Positions 1 through 11,637 of a stretch of DNA of 64,000 nucleotides are shown in pieces. Position 1 is the stretch's first letter. Each line of letters starts with the position of its first letter. Both the position numbers and the translations under genes were made by a program. The notes below the pieces were generated by a model. The model ran no database searches and was not told the origin of the DNA. It was given only the letters and a program-made list of their open reading frames with translations. Where the stretch lies: positions 22,068,828 to 22,132,827 of the forward strand of contig NC_087076.1 of assembly GCF_026151205.1 (NCBI RefSeq), written 5' to 3'. This DNA is from Bolinopsis microptera. Its lineage: Eukaryota > Ctenophora > Tentaculata > Lobata > Bolinopsidae.

Positions 1-134
1 AATATATATAGCTAAAATAATAAATCCATCAAAATTGAAAGTTCCATCAACACAACTTTACTTTGTCATATTAATGAAATGGTACAACAAAAAATAAACA
101 TAGCCATAAGTCTACTCCATGTCTCCAAGACTGC

Positions 135-140
135 TTTATT
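135..140 (-). promoter_or_regulatory. Candidate polyadenylation signal AATAAA for the EF-hand gene
   Basis: On the minus strand an AATAAA hexamer lies about 470 bases past the stop codon of the EF-hand gene. It is the clearest candidate in the interval down to the window edge, but such hexamers are frequent in AT-rich DNA. The rest of 1-608 shows no gene. It holds a short direct repeat of about 17 bases, at roughly 384 and 450. Confidence 0.3.
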
Positions 141-608
141 TAAACAAAAGCACCTCAGCTCGCAATTAATTTTAATGAGTATATTATATTGTACACAATG
201 AACTCGTTTTCAGTAAATGAGCTATCAAGCGATACTTCTCCACCAGGTACTCGGGTAGCCACAATTAAAACAAACTTCATTTCATAAATTATCGTCCTCT
301 TCTCACATAGAATTATACGAGGGAGGATGGGGAGGGGGATTCCGGATTTGTTGATTGACGATGTCAATCCTTCACAGCTCGTAGCGGACCAGTAGTGCAT
401 CATTGCGACCTGGTGAAGTGGATGCGAAAAACATTATTTGATGCGCGGCGCGGACCAGTAGTGCATCGCGCTTCATGGGGATTTGGGGGAACAGGGTTGA
501 AGGATTTTGGGGGAGGGGGAGCAGAACGATTATTTGTAACCTGACGCATATTGTTAATGGTAGCCCAGTATGTTGGCACATTTTTTGTTGGATCCCTGTG
601 TCAGTGTG

Positions 609-3600
609 TCAATCTTCGTGTGGCATAGGTTCTGCTGAAATCTCAACTTCTTGCAAGTTTTTATCTTCAACTAACGCCTCTTTACACTCTACAGGTAAAT
701 TATTTTCTATTTCAACTTCCTCCATAGTCGCCCCCTCATGCCTAGCTAACCCACCAACGTCACCAGATGACACTTTACCTAGTTCACTGGCAGTTTCCAC
801 TAGAAGTCCAACTACCATTTTCAAGTCCAGCTCAGTTCCTTCCTGCTTGGCCAGATCTTCCCCTTCATCACCAACACCCAACTTAGCCAACTTAGCCAAC
901 TTGCTCAAACGTTTAGCCTCAGCCCGCTCCGCTCTTATCATCCTTATCATGGAATCATCCTGGCCAGAATCAGAGAGCAGCTGGTCAATCTCCACATCTC
1001 CAATCAACAGGTCGCACTCTGGGATCAGCTCGTTCATGACAATACGTCTGAAACTGGTGAAGGAGATCCTGTTCTTATCCCCGGGAACGTAACAGTCGTA
1101 ATCCAAGATGGTTCTCACGTCATCCAGTGATATGCCTACCTGTGGTAAAGGAAACTTATCATATTACCTGAGGTAGGAAACTTATCATATTACCTGAGGT
1201 AGGAAACTTATCATATTACCTGTGGTAAAGAAAAATTATCATATGTCGGACACTGGGTCAGTTTATCTGTAGGTTTTATAAATGATATTTAAAACTAACC
1301 AACTTAAAAACAAAGGTCAAGTATTCGTGATTTGCTGAAAATAAAAAGTATTGACTGGAGGTATTTGCATACCTCGTTATTTTATACTCCCCACTATATT
1401 ATTATAGAAACAATTTCGAGAAAATGTTTATGAAGACCCTTTAAAACCTACTTTTTAACATACTCTGGAATGCTGTTTTGAAATTATTTACATACCTCGT
1501 TATTCTGGAGAGATTGTAAGAGCTCTCCGATGGAAACGAAACCTCTCTGTTCCCTGTCCAACATTCTAAACATGTCCACGTAGCTGTGCCTGAAGAAGAA
1601 GGGTCTTTAATTAAAGAAAATCTGGTAAGAAACAATCTGGTTGGAAGTTTGTGTATACTTGTCATGAGGTGAACCTTAAACTGTAGTTTTGTTCAAAATG
1701 GTGTTATTTTCTTATTAAACTCAGCTAAGTTGATGATAATATAATAATTTATTGCCGTACTTTCATTGCCAGACTCTAATGTAGTTATATGCTATTTGAA
1801 AGGGTCCTGTTAAACCATCTGTATAGGGTCTCAGGTCTGTGCCTGGAGCGAGGAAATCTCCTTAGCATTCACGAAATACTCCCTTTATTGTATGTGCTCT
1901 GATAAGAGTTTAATGTCTACTGATGAACAATGGACTGACCGTCTAGGAGGCTTATTTAAATTGTTGCTATGGTAATGAACCTTACTATATTGTTACTAAT
2001 TACTATGGTAATGAACGTGTTATTGTTGCAATGGTAACGACCTCATACATTCATGCAACCCTAAGTTGGTAAGTAAGTAACCAACACAAGCCCTATTGTC
2101 TTTTGTCGTCTCTCCGCGTACAGTGCTGACTGTTGGATTATATTTATATATAAGAAACTTTGCCGTTTGAGTAATAATTTAACGTCAGGAATATAAGCTT
2201 TGTTTTCCCTCAAGGCAGTTTGAATAAAGGATCACAGCGATTATATATGAGGAAGGTCATTTTAATCTAAGAGGATTGGTTATCAAATTCGCCTTAAGCA
2301 GGATATATAAATATTATGCGGGATATATTATGCAAATATTATATTCGAGCTCTTGAATTAAAACAGGTACTTAAGATTATGGAATCAGACCAATTATTTA
2401 ACCATTAAATCACTCAACTATTATATCTCAATATTATATTTGAGCTCTTGATTTAGAATTAAAACAGGTACTTTAAATTATGCGAATATTATATTCGAAT
2501 TAAAACAGTAACTTTAGATTATGGAGTCAGACCAATTATTTAACCATTAAACTCAACTGTATGAGGGTGTTCCCGTCATGAAATGGGTTCGCTTAAATAA
2601 TTATATTCTCAACAAATATTTCAAGGGCTCCGAACTAGAAGGAACGTTTAAAATGCAATTTCTCCCAATATCTCCCAGTTACTCAGTCAACGTTTGCAGG
2701 TTTATGATATGATTATCCGATTAATAAACCGACTAAAAGATTATATCTCCCCCATATTAACTCGTTGGTTTATTAGTTGATTCTATCGAATAGGTAAGTT
2801 GTTTCGATCGAATAGATATTTTCTCAAGAAACCATTTTTGGTCAAATTCAAGGTGCCCAGAACTAGAACGATTAATCTGATCTTCTACAGAAATCAGAGA
2901 TCCCTCATTTAAAAGGTTAAGCAATACTGCCACTACAGCTGAAGACGTTTACGCAAGTATTTTGAAAGCTCCTGCTTTCGTACCAATTAAGTAATTAACC
3001 CACAATTAAGTAATTAACCCACTCCAGGACTGTCACCAAAATTTTCAGGAAACCCTCATCGAGGAAACTGAGTTGCTTCCTAGAACAACTGATGGTGACA
3101 GTTTATAAGCTTAAAAGGTCAGGAATATAAGCTCGCTTTGTTTTCCCTCAAGGCAGTTTCAATAAAGGATAACAGCGATTATATATGAGGAAGGTAATTT
3201 TAATCTAAGAGGATTTGTTATCAAATTCGCCTTAAGCAAGATATATTATGCGGGATATATTATGCGAATATCAAATTCGAGCTCTTGATTTAGAATTAAA
3301 ACAGGTACTTTAGATTATGGAGTCAGACCAATTATTTAACCATTAAATCACTCAACTGTTATATCTAAATATTATATTCGAGCTCTTGATTTAGAATTAA
3401 AACATGTACTTTAAATTATGCGAATATTATATTCGAATTAAAACAGTTACTTTAGATTATGGAGTCAGACCAATTATTTAACCATTAAAGCACTCAACTG
3501 TATGAGGGTGTTCCCGTCATGAAATGGGTTCGCTTAAATAATTATATTCTCAACAAATATTTCAAGGGCTCCGAACTAGAAGGAACGTTTAAAATGCAAT

Positions 3601-6600
3601 TTCTCCCAATATCTCCTAGTTACTCAGTCAACGTTTGGGTTTATGATATGATTATCCGATTAATACAAAATCAATAAATGTTTTTGCCATGAAACGGACC
3701 AAACAGATCCTATCTCATGTTCCACTCATCATAGCATATTCGTTCAGCGTGTACAAAGGGCATCACCTCAATCAGTTTAATGTAGTGGAATGACTGATGA
3801 AATGACTGGTGTGGATGAAGTAGTGTACTAATGTCTAATACAAGTTGGACAGATCTGATTAATAAACCGACTAAAAGATGATATCTCCTCCATATTAACG
3901 GTCAGGAGGACAATTCCTGCCCTCGGTCGACTCTTGATAAACCGACTAAAAGATGATATCCCCTCCATATTAACGGTCAGGAGGACAATTCCTGCCCTCG
4001 GTCGACTCTTGATAAACCGACTAAAAGATGATATCCCCTCCATATTAACGGTCAGGAGGACAATTCCTGCCCTCGGTCGACTCTTGATAAACCGACTAAA
4101 AGATGATATCCCCTCCATATTAACTCGTGGGTTTATGAGTTGATTCGATCGAATAGGTAAGTTGTTTCGATCGAATAGATATGTTCTCAAGGAACCATTT
4201 TTGGTCAAATTCAAGGTGCCCAGAACTAGAACGATTAATCTGATCTTCTACAGAAATCAGAGATCCCTCATTTAAAAGGTTAAGCAATACTGCCACTACA
4301 GCTGAAGACGATTTACGCAAATATTTTGAAAGCTCCTGTTTTCGTACCAATTAAGTAATTAACCCACAATTAAGTAATTAACCCACTCCAGGACTGTCAC
4401 CACAACTTTCAGGTCACCCTCAACGAGGAAGTTGCTTCCTCGAACAGCTGATGGTGACATTTTATAAGCTTAAAAGGTTGTAAATATTAAATTCGTTTAT
4501 TTGACCGGGTGAAGTAAAACAGGGGTTTGAAATGCTGGAAAATAATATATAACTATCTCTATATATATATCTATATAATATATGTATAATAAGGTACCCT
4601 GCTGTAGCCAGTTCCATCATATGTTCCACCATCGTCATGTCAATTGCTGAAACATAATAGTAACTATCTCTCTCTCTATATATCTATATAATATATGTAT
4701 AATAAGGTACCCTGCTGTAGCCAGTTCCATCATATGTTCCACCATCGTCATGAATTCATCGTAGTCGACTGTACCGTCATCATCAACGTCTACCAGTGAG
4801 AAGAAAGCCTGAGGGGACGCATTATTATTTGCGAAGCTTTTGAAGCTACATAATGAATAAACTCTTACAAATACGAACTCTCTGCTGTGCTGGTGCAACG
4901 AGCGAGACTTCACTTTGGGGTGGTCAGAAGATGTGGTGGCTCTGTCAAGTCTTGATGAAACTCAATATAGGTCACATAGTTCTTAGGTAGATGACTCATT
5001 TAAAATGGGGACTTATTCGATACTTAATTAAAAATGTTCCCCTTTAAGTTACATTGTTCTGGATCTTGAGGTAAGCACTCTCTCAAGTCTTAACACACTA
5101 TAACATCTTTTTTGTGTTCACAGTAGTTTGTTTCAGTACATACAAGTGTGTAACAGTGTAAGCTAAAAACCTGGCATGTTTACGCTTTCATCTTGTACAT
5201 TTTGTTGCTTACGTTACAGAGCTGATACAGATCACGTCTGTGAGTTTCATGATATCCCGGAACCGGCCATCATGGCATCTCAATTCTGGAGGGATAACTG
5301 TGGCAACCGCCTCAACATGTTCATCAACATGGAGAAGTTTTGTGATGCTTGCATTAAGTTTGGGGACGGCAGCAGCTCCTTCACCCTGAATTGTCACTAT
5401 GTGGTACTGGCGCTGCACAGTGATGTTTTTAGGGACACATTCGAGGAGTATCCAATAAAGGAGAGTAAGAGGTGTATCAGTTTCACAACGTACTCGCAGG
5501 TTGAACAAACTGTTATAGCTGATATAATCCTGTCATTCTACAACGGGGTTCTTGCCATTGACGAGCAGAACTTCTCAACTGTTTACAAGTTCAGCATCAA
5601 CTACAAGATCTTCTGGATACAAGAACAAGCTCTGGTTGAGCTCCACACCTTTGTGAATGGGAGCAATGTTGTAAAGTTCCTGCAGCTCTCCGAGGAGACG
5701 AGATGTAAGAAGTTACGAGGAGAGCTCATCAGGTTTAATAATTATTTTGTTGCATTTTAAAACAGGATACCTCAACAATCCAAATTTTCCATGAGTTATG
5801 GCCGGGTGTTCTGAGATCAGCATGGCTATATTTATACAATGATACCACAAATTTGTAAATTCGAGAGACTAAATATATTTTGTTTACCACCCAGGTTTAT
5901 AGTTCAGACCAGACTGTCGGACTACCGCCGGGTGATCTCCCCCGCTCAGCTCCAGTCTCTCTCTCCCACCACTCTCAAGATGTTTCTAAAGGCAACTAAA
6001 CAGCTGGATGATCGCCCTGAGTTGAAGACTCTACAGGGAGTCATCACTTGGATGGGAGACAGTGTGGTCAGGATAGCGTACATCACCAAACTGTTCGAGT
6101 CCATTTGTTGGGAACGGCTTGCTGGCTCGGAGAGACTTGTAGAGACTCTTACACAGAAACTTGAGGAAGAACTGTTCCCCAAACTGTCAGAGGAGCAGGA
6201 GACGTATGTTAAGAAGTGTCTCCAAGATGCTGCTAACTTCGCTGCTTGTTCGGGTACCATGGAGGAGGCTCTCGCTGTCTTCGCTACCTCACGCTGGACT
6301 TCCTTTCCTCTGGAGCTAGCAGAATTTGTGCTGTCTAACGATTTTATCAGTGCAACAAACGAGTATGTAATCGCGGAAGCTGCCCTAGTTTGGCTAGACA
6401 ATCAGGATAGAGGTAAGCTTCAGATCCCAGGCATACTATCCATATTATCTTCAATCCGAGCTGATGAACTGCATTGTAGTTACATTCTAAAAACGCTGCA
6501 GCCCCACATCATCAGATACGAGGTGTCTCCAAGTGATTGGATCCAGATCTGCTCTCAAGGGCATAACCCCCGCAAGAACACCGACCACACAGTCAGCGGT

Positions 6601-8657
6601 TCCGTGGTCACTCTACTCTCCCCTCCTGGCAAGAAAGGGAAGGAGTTGTTAGCTCTGAAGAACGGAACCTACACCCTGACTGGCTCCTGCAAGTGCTCCT
6701 ACCTCTCTACAACAGGTCCAGTAGACTGTCTGAGTGTTACAATAACAGTCAGCACAAAGGCTGCTCCCCCTGTTGCTGTTAAGAGGTCTCAGTGTGAGTT
6801 CTGTAATAGGATTGTTCTCCATGTGTTCTGTGATAGCGAGAAGTCGGCTCTTTTCCCGTCTCTAACCTGTGGTAATACGGCTCGTATCAAACAGGTTCTG
6901 AAACAGCCTGATTTAACGTTCTACGCGGTGTTAAGTGAAGCAGAGGACCGGAGTTTAGGAGTCAGAAGAGCTTCTTGGTACAAGACCCCTGTAAGAACAG
7001 TTGTAAGGACTCTCGCTAATAACAACGTGTCTTCTCTTACTGAGTACGAGCTGTTGGAGGCTGCTCTGGATTGGCTAGATTTCAGAATGCCTGATAAGAC
7101 TTATCAGGAGATTATCTTGTCTTGTATTAGGTTCAGTTTACTCCACGAGACTTACCTCAAAGATGTCATAGTCAGGTACCTTAAAAACAACTACTTTGTC
7201 AAATCAGAACTGATAAAATGTCTGCTAAAGCCAGGCAGCCAGGAGAGGAGAGGTTCCTCCATCAGCTCATGTTACAAGAAGATCCTAACCTGCAGAGTTC
7301 CACTACCTGTTGTGGAGCTGAGACAAGGAGACCATGTTATCTACGAGGAGTGCCTGTGTGAAGTGAGCAGCTCCCAGGGTGAGATCTACTCCGGGACCCT
7401 CACAATCACCCTCACCGTCACCGTGAAACAGATCCCTGCTCTAACCATCACCGCTAAATGCAGCAAATGTAATGTGTCCCTCCGGCACGCCTATCTAACC
7501 ACCAGTTCCAGACTCCCCTCCTTCCCGGGTCTAGCCACCGCCTCAGTGTACCGCCTCAGAGAACTGTTTACAGGCTGTCTCCAGAGAAGTGAGTCTAGTG
7601 AGAGTGATGCGAGTACGCCCAGTGAGGGGGGTTCTGTTAGTAGGACAGTGAGTAGAGAGTTTCCTGGGCTCATTCCCATGGATAAACTCGCTATCAATCT
7701 CATACTGGGTCCTTGATGATGGACTTCCCTGGAGTTATGCTCCTGGATAAACTTGCCGCCAATATTGTGCTTTCGGGTAATTTGCTTGCTGATTATACTG
7801 TTTGGGCTTTACTACCAGATGTTTCGGTTTTGTTATCAGATACTTATTAATAGATTCGTAATCACTTCTGCGGACAAAATTGCAATTCCTATTAGTATTA
7901 CGCAATGTAATTCCTACAGGGCATAAATAGACGATTTAGATATCAGATGATTTTATCTAATTTCGATCACAAAACTGTTACCTAAATAACCAAATTAAAT
8001 GAATTTTAATGTTCGAATGGAAGAAAGCGTAAAACTGAATTCGCAAGTACCTTGATATCATCATCTGCACACGCTATATTCAGACTGTCAAAGAGGACAG
8101 CCAACTCCTCATTGTCCAGCATTCCATCCCCATTATCGTCCATTGCTGTGGAGTAATGTGGGGTAATGTGGGGAAAGGTTCATCAATTAGGTCATCTTAA
8201 ATATGGGGTATCAATTAGCATTACCTGATTACCTGACACCAATCATATCAAGAATGAGAAAGTTTCTTAATTCTTCATCAATAATGAGTCATGACAAGTT
8301 AAATTTTCACTAGTAATGGTAGGGGGCCTTCATTGCTGACGCCGCCTCATTTTTAACTGTTCATCTTACGCCCGAAAATACCGATTTAGAGGGTGCCCCA
8401 ATAAGAGAATAAGGAACGATATCCCGTTGCTGATCTCAACTTGTTTGTACGCAGAATAATATTGAACATGGTAGAATTACCAGGCACGCCTATCCCTATG
8501 CGCGGCGCTCTTTTCGAGCTTCTTGATTTCTTTCCTTCTGTGTGAAGGGAACCGAGCGAGAGTCTAGCAAGCTAGGTAAATGGCAGAAAGACTCACCTAT
8601 AAAAGTCTGCTTCAACTCGTCTATTTCCTCACGTGTAAGTAACATTTCCCCCGCCAT
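609..8657 (-). CDS. Four-EF-hand calmodulin/troponin-C-like protein with long C-terminal tail, five exons
   Basis: Likely a cytosolic calcium sensor. Coding exons, 5' to 3': 8657-8597, 8145-8051, 4808-4711, 1583-1496 and 1139-609. All junctions are GT-AG and the phases agree, giving about 290 residues starting MAGEM. Canonical 12-residue EF loops lie at about residues 23-34 (DDNGDGMLDNEE), 59-70 (DVDDDGTVDYDE) and 94-105 (DREQRGFVSIGE). The fourth, from Asp127, begins DYDCYVPGDKN; it is longer than 12 residues and probably degenerate. About 130 further residues follow, rich in Glu, Lys and Leu, with no domain I recognise. The usual family length is about 150, so the tail is unusual. Exon 4 has a second in-frame acceptor six bases upstream (start 1589), which would add two residues. 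The ATG at 8657 was chosen because it opens the frame before a helix typical of EF-hand 1. Intron 2 contains the whole BTB gene on the other strand. Confidence 0.82.
1136..1232. repeat. 26-bp tandem repeat beside the last exon's acceptor
   Basis: A unit containing CTTATCATATTACCTGAGGT recurs with 26-base spacing (CTTATC at 1155, 1181 and 1207), directly upstream of the exon 5 acceptor of the EF-hand gene on the minus strand. Each unit carries a CAG-like acceptor look-alike (CCTCAG on the minus strand). The array may therefore offer decoy or alternative 3' splice sites. Confidence 0.8.
2184..4480. repeat. Intronic long direct duplication (~0.93 kb unit, second copy expanded)
   Basis: Sequence from about 2184 to 3115 recurs from about 3118 to 4480 with only scattered differences. 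Shared landmarks are CTCAAGGCAGTTT, TATGCGAATATTATATTCGA, ATGGAGTCAGACC and a final CTGATGGTGACA. The second copy is longer because of an extra segment at about 3670-3855 and a 75-bp tandem array. It lies in intron 3 of the EF-hand gene. It looks like a segmental duplication of intronic or transposon-derived sequence; I see no terminal repeats or coding domain. Confidence 0.75.
3861..4130. repeat. 75-bp minisatellite, about 3.6 units
   Basis: Units start at 3861, 3936, 4011 and 4086 with exact 75-base spacing. Because 75 is divisible by three, the array stays open in frames on both strands and generates spurious 25-residue-repeat proteins. It sits in an intron, and its single-copy ancestor is seen at about 2722-2770 in the upstream duplicate. 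There is no reason to call it coding. Confidence 0.9.
4549..4752 (-). repeat. Tandem duplication of the 3' end of EF-hand exon 3 with its splice donor
   Basis: About 90 bases containing the last ~42 coding bases of exon 3 and its GTACC donor appear twice, about 112 bases apart (donors at 4710 and about 4598). The copy at 4549-4639 lies in the intron. It keeps a donor but lacks the acceptor and the calcium-loop part of the exon. Reading through to the distal donor would meet a stop near 4635, so its use would truncate the protein after EF-hand 2. Confidence 0.8.
5272..7716 (+). CDS. BTB-BACK protein with two tandem BACK-plus-CxxC modules, two exons
   Basis: Probably a substrate adaptor of the BTB (Kelch-like) type. 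Exons 5272-5732 and 5895-7716 join at AG|G in the same frame (donor CAG|GTTTAA, acceptor CACCCAG|G), giving about 760 residues. A BTB domain starts near residue 23 (FCDACIKFGD...VVLALHSDVFRDTFEE). BACK-like helices follow, clearest at about residue 309 (EYVIAEAALVWLD) and 536 (EYELLEAALDWLD). Each is followed by a beta-rich segment with a CxxC pair (CEFC, CSKC), so the C-terminal half looks internally duplicated. There are no Kelch repeats. The start at MASQF is preferred because a splice-acceptor-like TTACAG lies at about 5214-5219, suggesting a 5' UTR intron; an upstream in-frame ATG at 5176 is possible. The gene lies inside an intron of the EF-hand gene, on the opposite strand. Confidence 0.78.
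7658..7775 (+). repeat. Diverged tandem duplication of the BTB gene's C-terminal codons
   Basis: The last ~17 codons before the stop (encoding FPGLIPMDKLAINLILG) recur immediately after it, at 7722-7775, as FPGVMLLDKLAANIVLSG. The copy is separated from the gene by the TGA at 7714-7716 and has no function I can infer. A stop-loss variant would append it in frame or near frame. Confidence 0.6.
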
Positions 8658-8700
8658 CAGCCGTCCTCTAACCTGACATTAGGTGTAAAAGTGTGGTTGT

Positions 8701-8790
8701 AGGTTTATAACCTACCAGGACGCGCGCCGAGTTGGACTCGTCGACGGTCCTAATATTTGAAACACATATTTTACGAGTATCACCCGTTAA
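8701..8790. repeat. Dispersed GC-rich repeat upstream of the EF-hand start codon
   Basis: A segment with core GGACGCGCGCCGAG, a dyad (AGGAC...GTCCT) and a following GAGTATCACCCGTTAA lies 45-130 bases upstream of the EF-hand start codon. An inverted, about 85-90% similar copy lies at about 57640-57735. It is a mobile or structured repeat of unknown class; its place at the promoter may matter for expression. Confidence 0.6.
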
Positions 8791-11637
8791 AAGTGTGGGG
8801 TATATATGTGTAGGACATTTTGTGCAGGGAACATTAATGAAATACTCATAGTTAGCTTGATGAAATTAAATTCGATTTAGTTTTTGAAATAAAATATGCT
8901 GATGCAGCTGAAACTGAACGAGAATGGCACGAAAACTGAAAACTGATAATAAGATATAATTGGATATAATGGTTCTCACCGTGCTGAGGTACTGTTTAAT
9001 CTTAACTCTGGCTTCAATACCAAGCACACAATAAAACAGTTCCTCCTGTACCTGTGCGATTTAAATTATAGTTTCTAAATCAGTTTATAGTTCGAGTACG
9101 CCTAATTTCATGCCGAACAACTCTATCAAAGTATCACTATCAAGAGCACTGAAACGCATAAATAGAGCTTGATGAGTGTTTCCTAAAACTTTTTCTTAAC
9201 TTCACACTCTCAGACACAATCCTTCCTTTGGCTCAGCCAGACTGTACATGTCCATTCTAATTGTGAGCCCACGCAATTAATTCAGACGAAACTGCCGAAT
9301 GCTTAAAAACGGCGGCGTGCAACAATCAACATATTCCGAGTACTTCATTTTATGAATATTTGGTGGTTTATACTTTTATACTTTTATCGCCTGTAATTTC
9401 CTCTCTTTCTAATTTCCTATTTTCTATTCGTGGGCCCATTTCCTTCGAAACTGAAGATTTAGGAAGAAAAAAGAATAAACGATCCCGACATTTATGCTTT
9501 CGAAGTAATGATTTGAAAATACAATTAAAAGTTCCCAGGACTGCCACAAATCGTTCATAAGTACGTTAATAGGATATTACTTATGAATTCCTAGTCGAGT
9601 TTCGAACACGATTTCTCCAGAACAACTTGTACCTTTATATTTTACATTGTTTGATCTTCATTATTTTTTAGCCAATTCCTTACCTTTTTAACTGAAGAAC
9701 GTCTGAAGAAATTCATGGAAGCAACTTTTTACCAGTAAGCTACAACTGGTAGTGGTAGGCGTACAAAATGAATGGATAGCACGAAAGTGATTCACAAAGC
9801 CAGGATCTACTCATCAATATATAACTATTACAAATATCTAATTGCCTGAAGTTTGTTGGATCATTGTTCACGCGGTAACTCATCATATAGTCATTAAATC
9901 ATTGAACCGTACTCAACTAAGTTTGTACTTACAATGCTAGGTTGGTTCAGCAGTGATGTAACAGTTTCAACGGCAAGCTAAGGCGGATCTTTGTACGCGG
10001 AGATCAAGTGACGAAACCCAACTTTTATGGTGTAACATACAAAACCTTGTTTGATAAAGAAACCTGGTTAGGGTTGTAAATAAAATGCCAAAATTGTCCT
10101 GAAACTGTGTACACGGAACTCTGAAACGATCCTTTGATCCTATATTAGTAATTAATATCATTACAAAAAGATCCCGATACGTAGTGTCTCCAAAATGAGC
10201 GCTGAAGTTGAGTGAAGTGGCCGTGAAGATGCAAAAGTACGGGCGGCTACCTGGTGCAGTGGATACTTGTCTGCAGTACAAAAACGATCTTTCTAAATAT
10301 TTGCCACGGACAGCACAAATGCAGGTCCGAAGTACAAAGAGTACCTCTTTCTCTAGAGGATACCACTTCTCCAATTATAAAGTATATGTCATCTTTTAAA
10401 CTCCTTTACATATTTGAAATTCTGGTTGTTTCCCCTTAATCATCCCAATTTGTGAATATTATATACGGGTTCTTCATTGTGATGCTGGCACTTAAAAGAC
10501 TATGATTACTATGATTGGACTGCTTAACTGCTCAGTTGGACTGCTAAACTCAGTTGGTCTAGCTGTAAGTCTTATGACCGAGTGGCTGACCTATCTTGTG
10601 TAAGGGAGATTGTTACAATCTTGGTTCTGGATAATATGCATTTTCTGCTTGATGTGGACCGCACTCTAAAGTCTAAAAGTTGGACGTGAAAAATGGGGGA
10701 ACATGCATTGTATGGTAAACATGCTTACCTTGCAGAGTTTTGATATTAATGAATTATAAAAACTGTTTATGAAGATTAATTATTGATTAATTGTCATCAA
10801 TAATTCGGTCATTATCCCAGACTTGTCTTAATTGACACGAAGTATTGAGTACAGAAAAACACTGATTTACCGCGCCCCGATTTACCGCATACCGCGTTTT
10901 ATCGGTCAATCCCTTCCCCCAAAATTTATGCTTGTTTATTTCGTTGATTATCGATATCTCAACTTCCTTTTTTTTAATCTACGTTGTTGCACTTCTTATT
11001 AGAAACGGGACAGACCATAACATAAAAATGTGAGGGCTGTCCGCTGACTGCAGAATTTAAATATTTTCGTGGTACATATTCACAAATTACGCTTCCTAAT
11101 TTTCCAACATTTCTTACAATCCATGGTTTTCCACCTCTCCCATGTTTTGGTATTAATCAGATCTAATCAACCGTTCCTGGAGTTCTACATTCTGCATTCA
11201 TTCATGGAGGGGAAGATAAGGACCTATTAAACTCTACTCTAATGATACAGTTATAAAATAGCTTTTGTAACAATGGGTTACTTCATGTCTGCATTTGGCA
11301 CTCCCTATTTATTTATCCTTGCCTGCAGCCCGACATAGTATCTGCTCTACAATATATCATAATGCTTGATAAATTATGTTTATAATTATCTGTAAAATAT
11401 TATTATCATACCAGTTGTTTACTCCTTTCGGCATTCTCTTTACTGACTTTTGCGTGGACTCCACGCCGTAAAGACCAGCTTATCTATTTGCTTCCATGTT
11501 CATTGAGACCCAATTAGTTATAAGTGGATGATAAACATCTGTCTCCTGACCGGACTCCACCAAAAACCCGGCTCCTTGGTCCCTCGGCTAGTCATCATTT
11601 CGGTAAAATACTCAATAGCTTCTCAAATTACCTTTTA
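8791..11637. other. Intergenic, no gene recognised
   Basis: AT-rich sequence without a protein domain or RNA gene I recognise. The short open frames here, the longest about 135 codons near 9967-10374, have atypical composition and no splice context or family motif. A donor-like CAGCACG|GTGAGAA on the minus strand near 8980 could end a non-coding 5' exon of the EF-hand gene, but this is speculation. Confidence 0.5.

Noticed and set aside
155-608. A short gene at the left edge
   Set aside because: Open frames here overlap the probable 3' UTR of the EF-hand gene and contain a short direct repeat; no motif was seen.
1360-1385. A second copy of the EF-hand exon 4 donor region (CATACCTCGTTATT)
   Set aside because: The match is only about 15 bases and lacks adjacent coding sequence; too short to interpret.
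3060-3105. A hammerhead ribozyme core in the intronic duplication
   Set aside because: CTGATGG followed by GTGACA lacks the invariant CTGATGA...GAAA arrangement, and the three stems could not be drawn.
3828-4214. A 25-residue-repeat protein on the minus strand
   Set aside because: It is the translation of an intronic 75-bp minisatellite; the period is a multiple of three, so frames stay open by default.
10208-10439. Overlapping plus- and minus-strand frames near 10.0-10.4 kb as a small gene
   Set aside because: No domain, splice sites or codon bias; both strands are open over the same bases.
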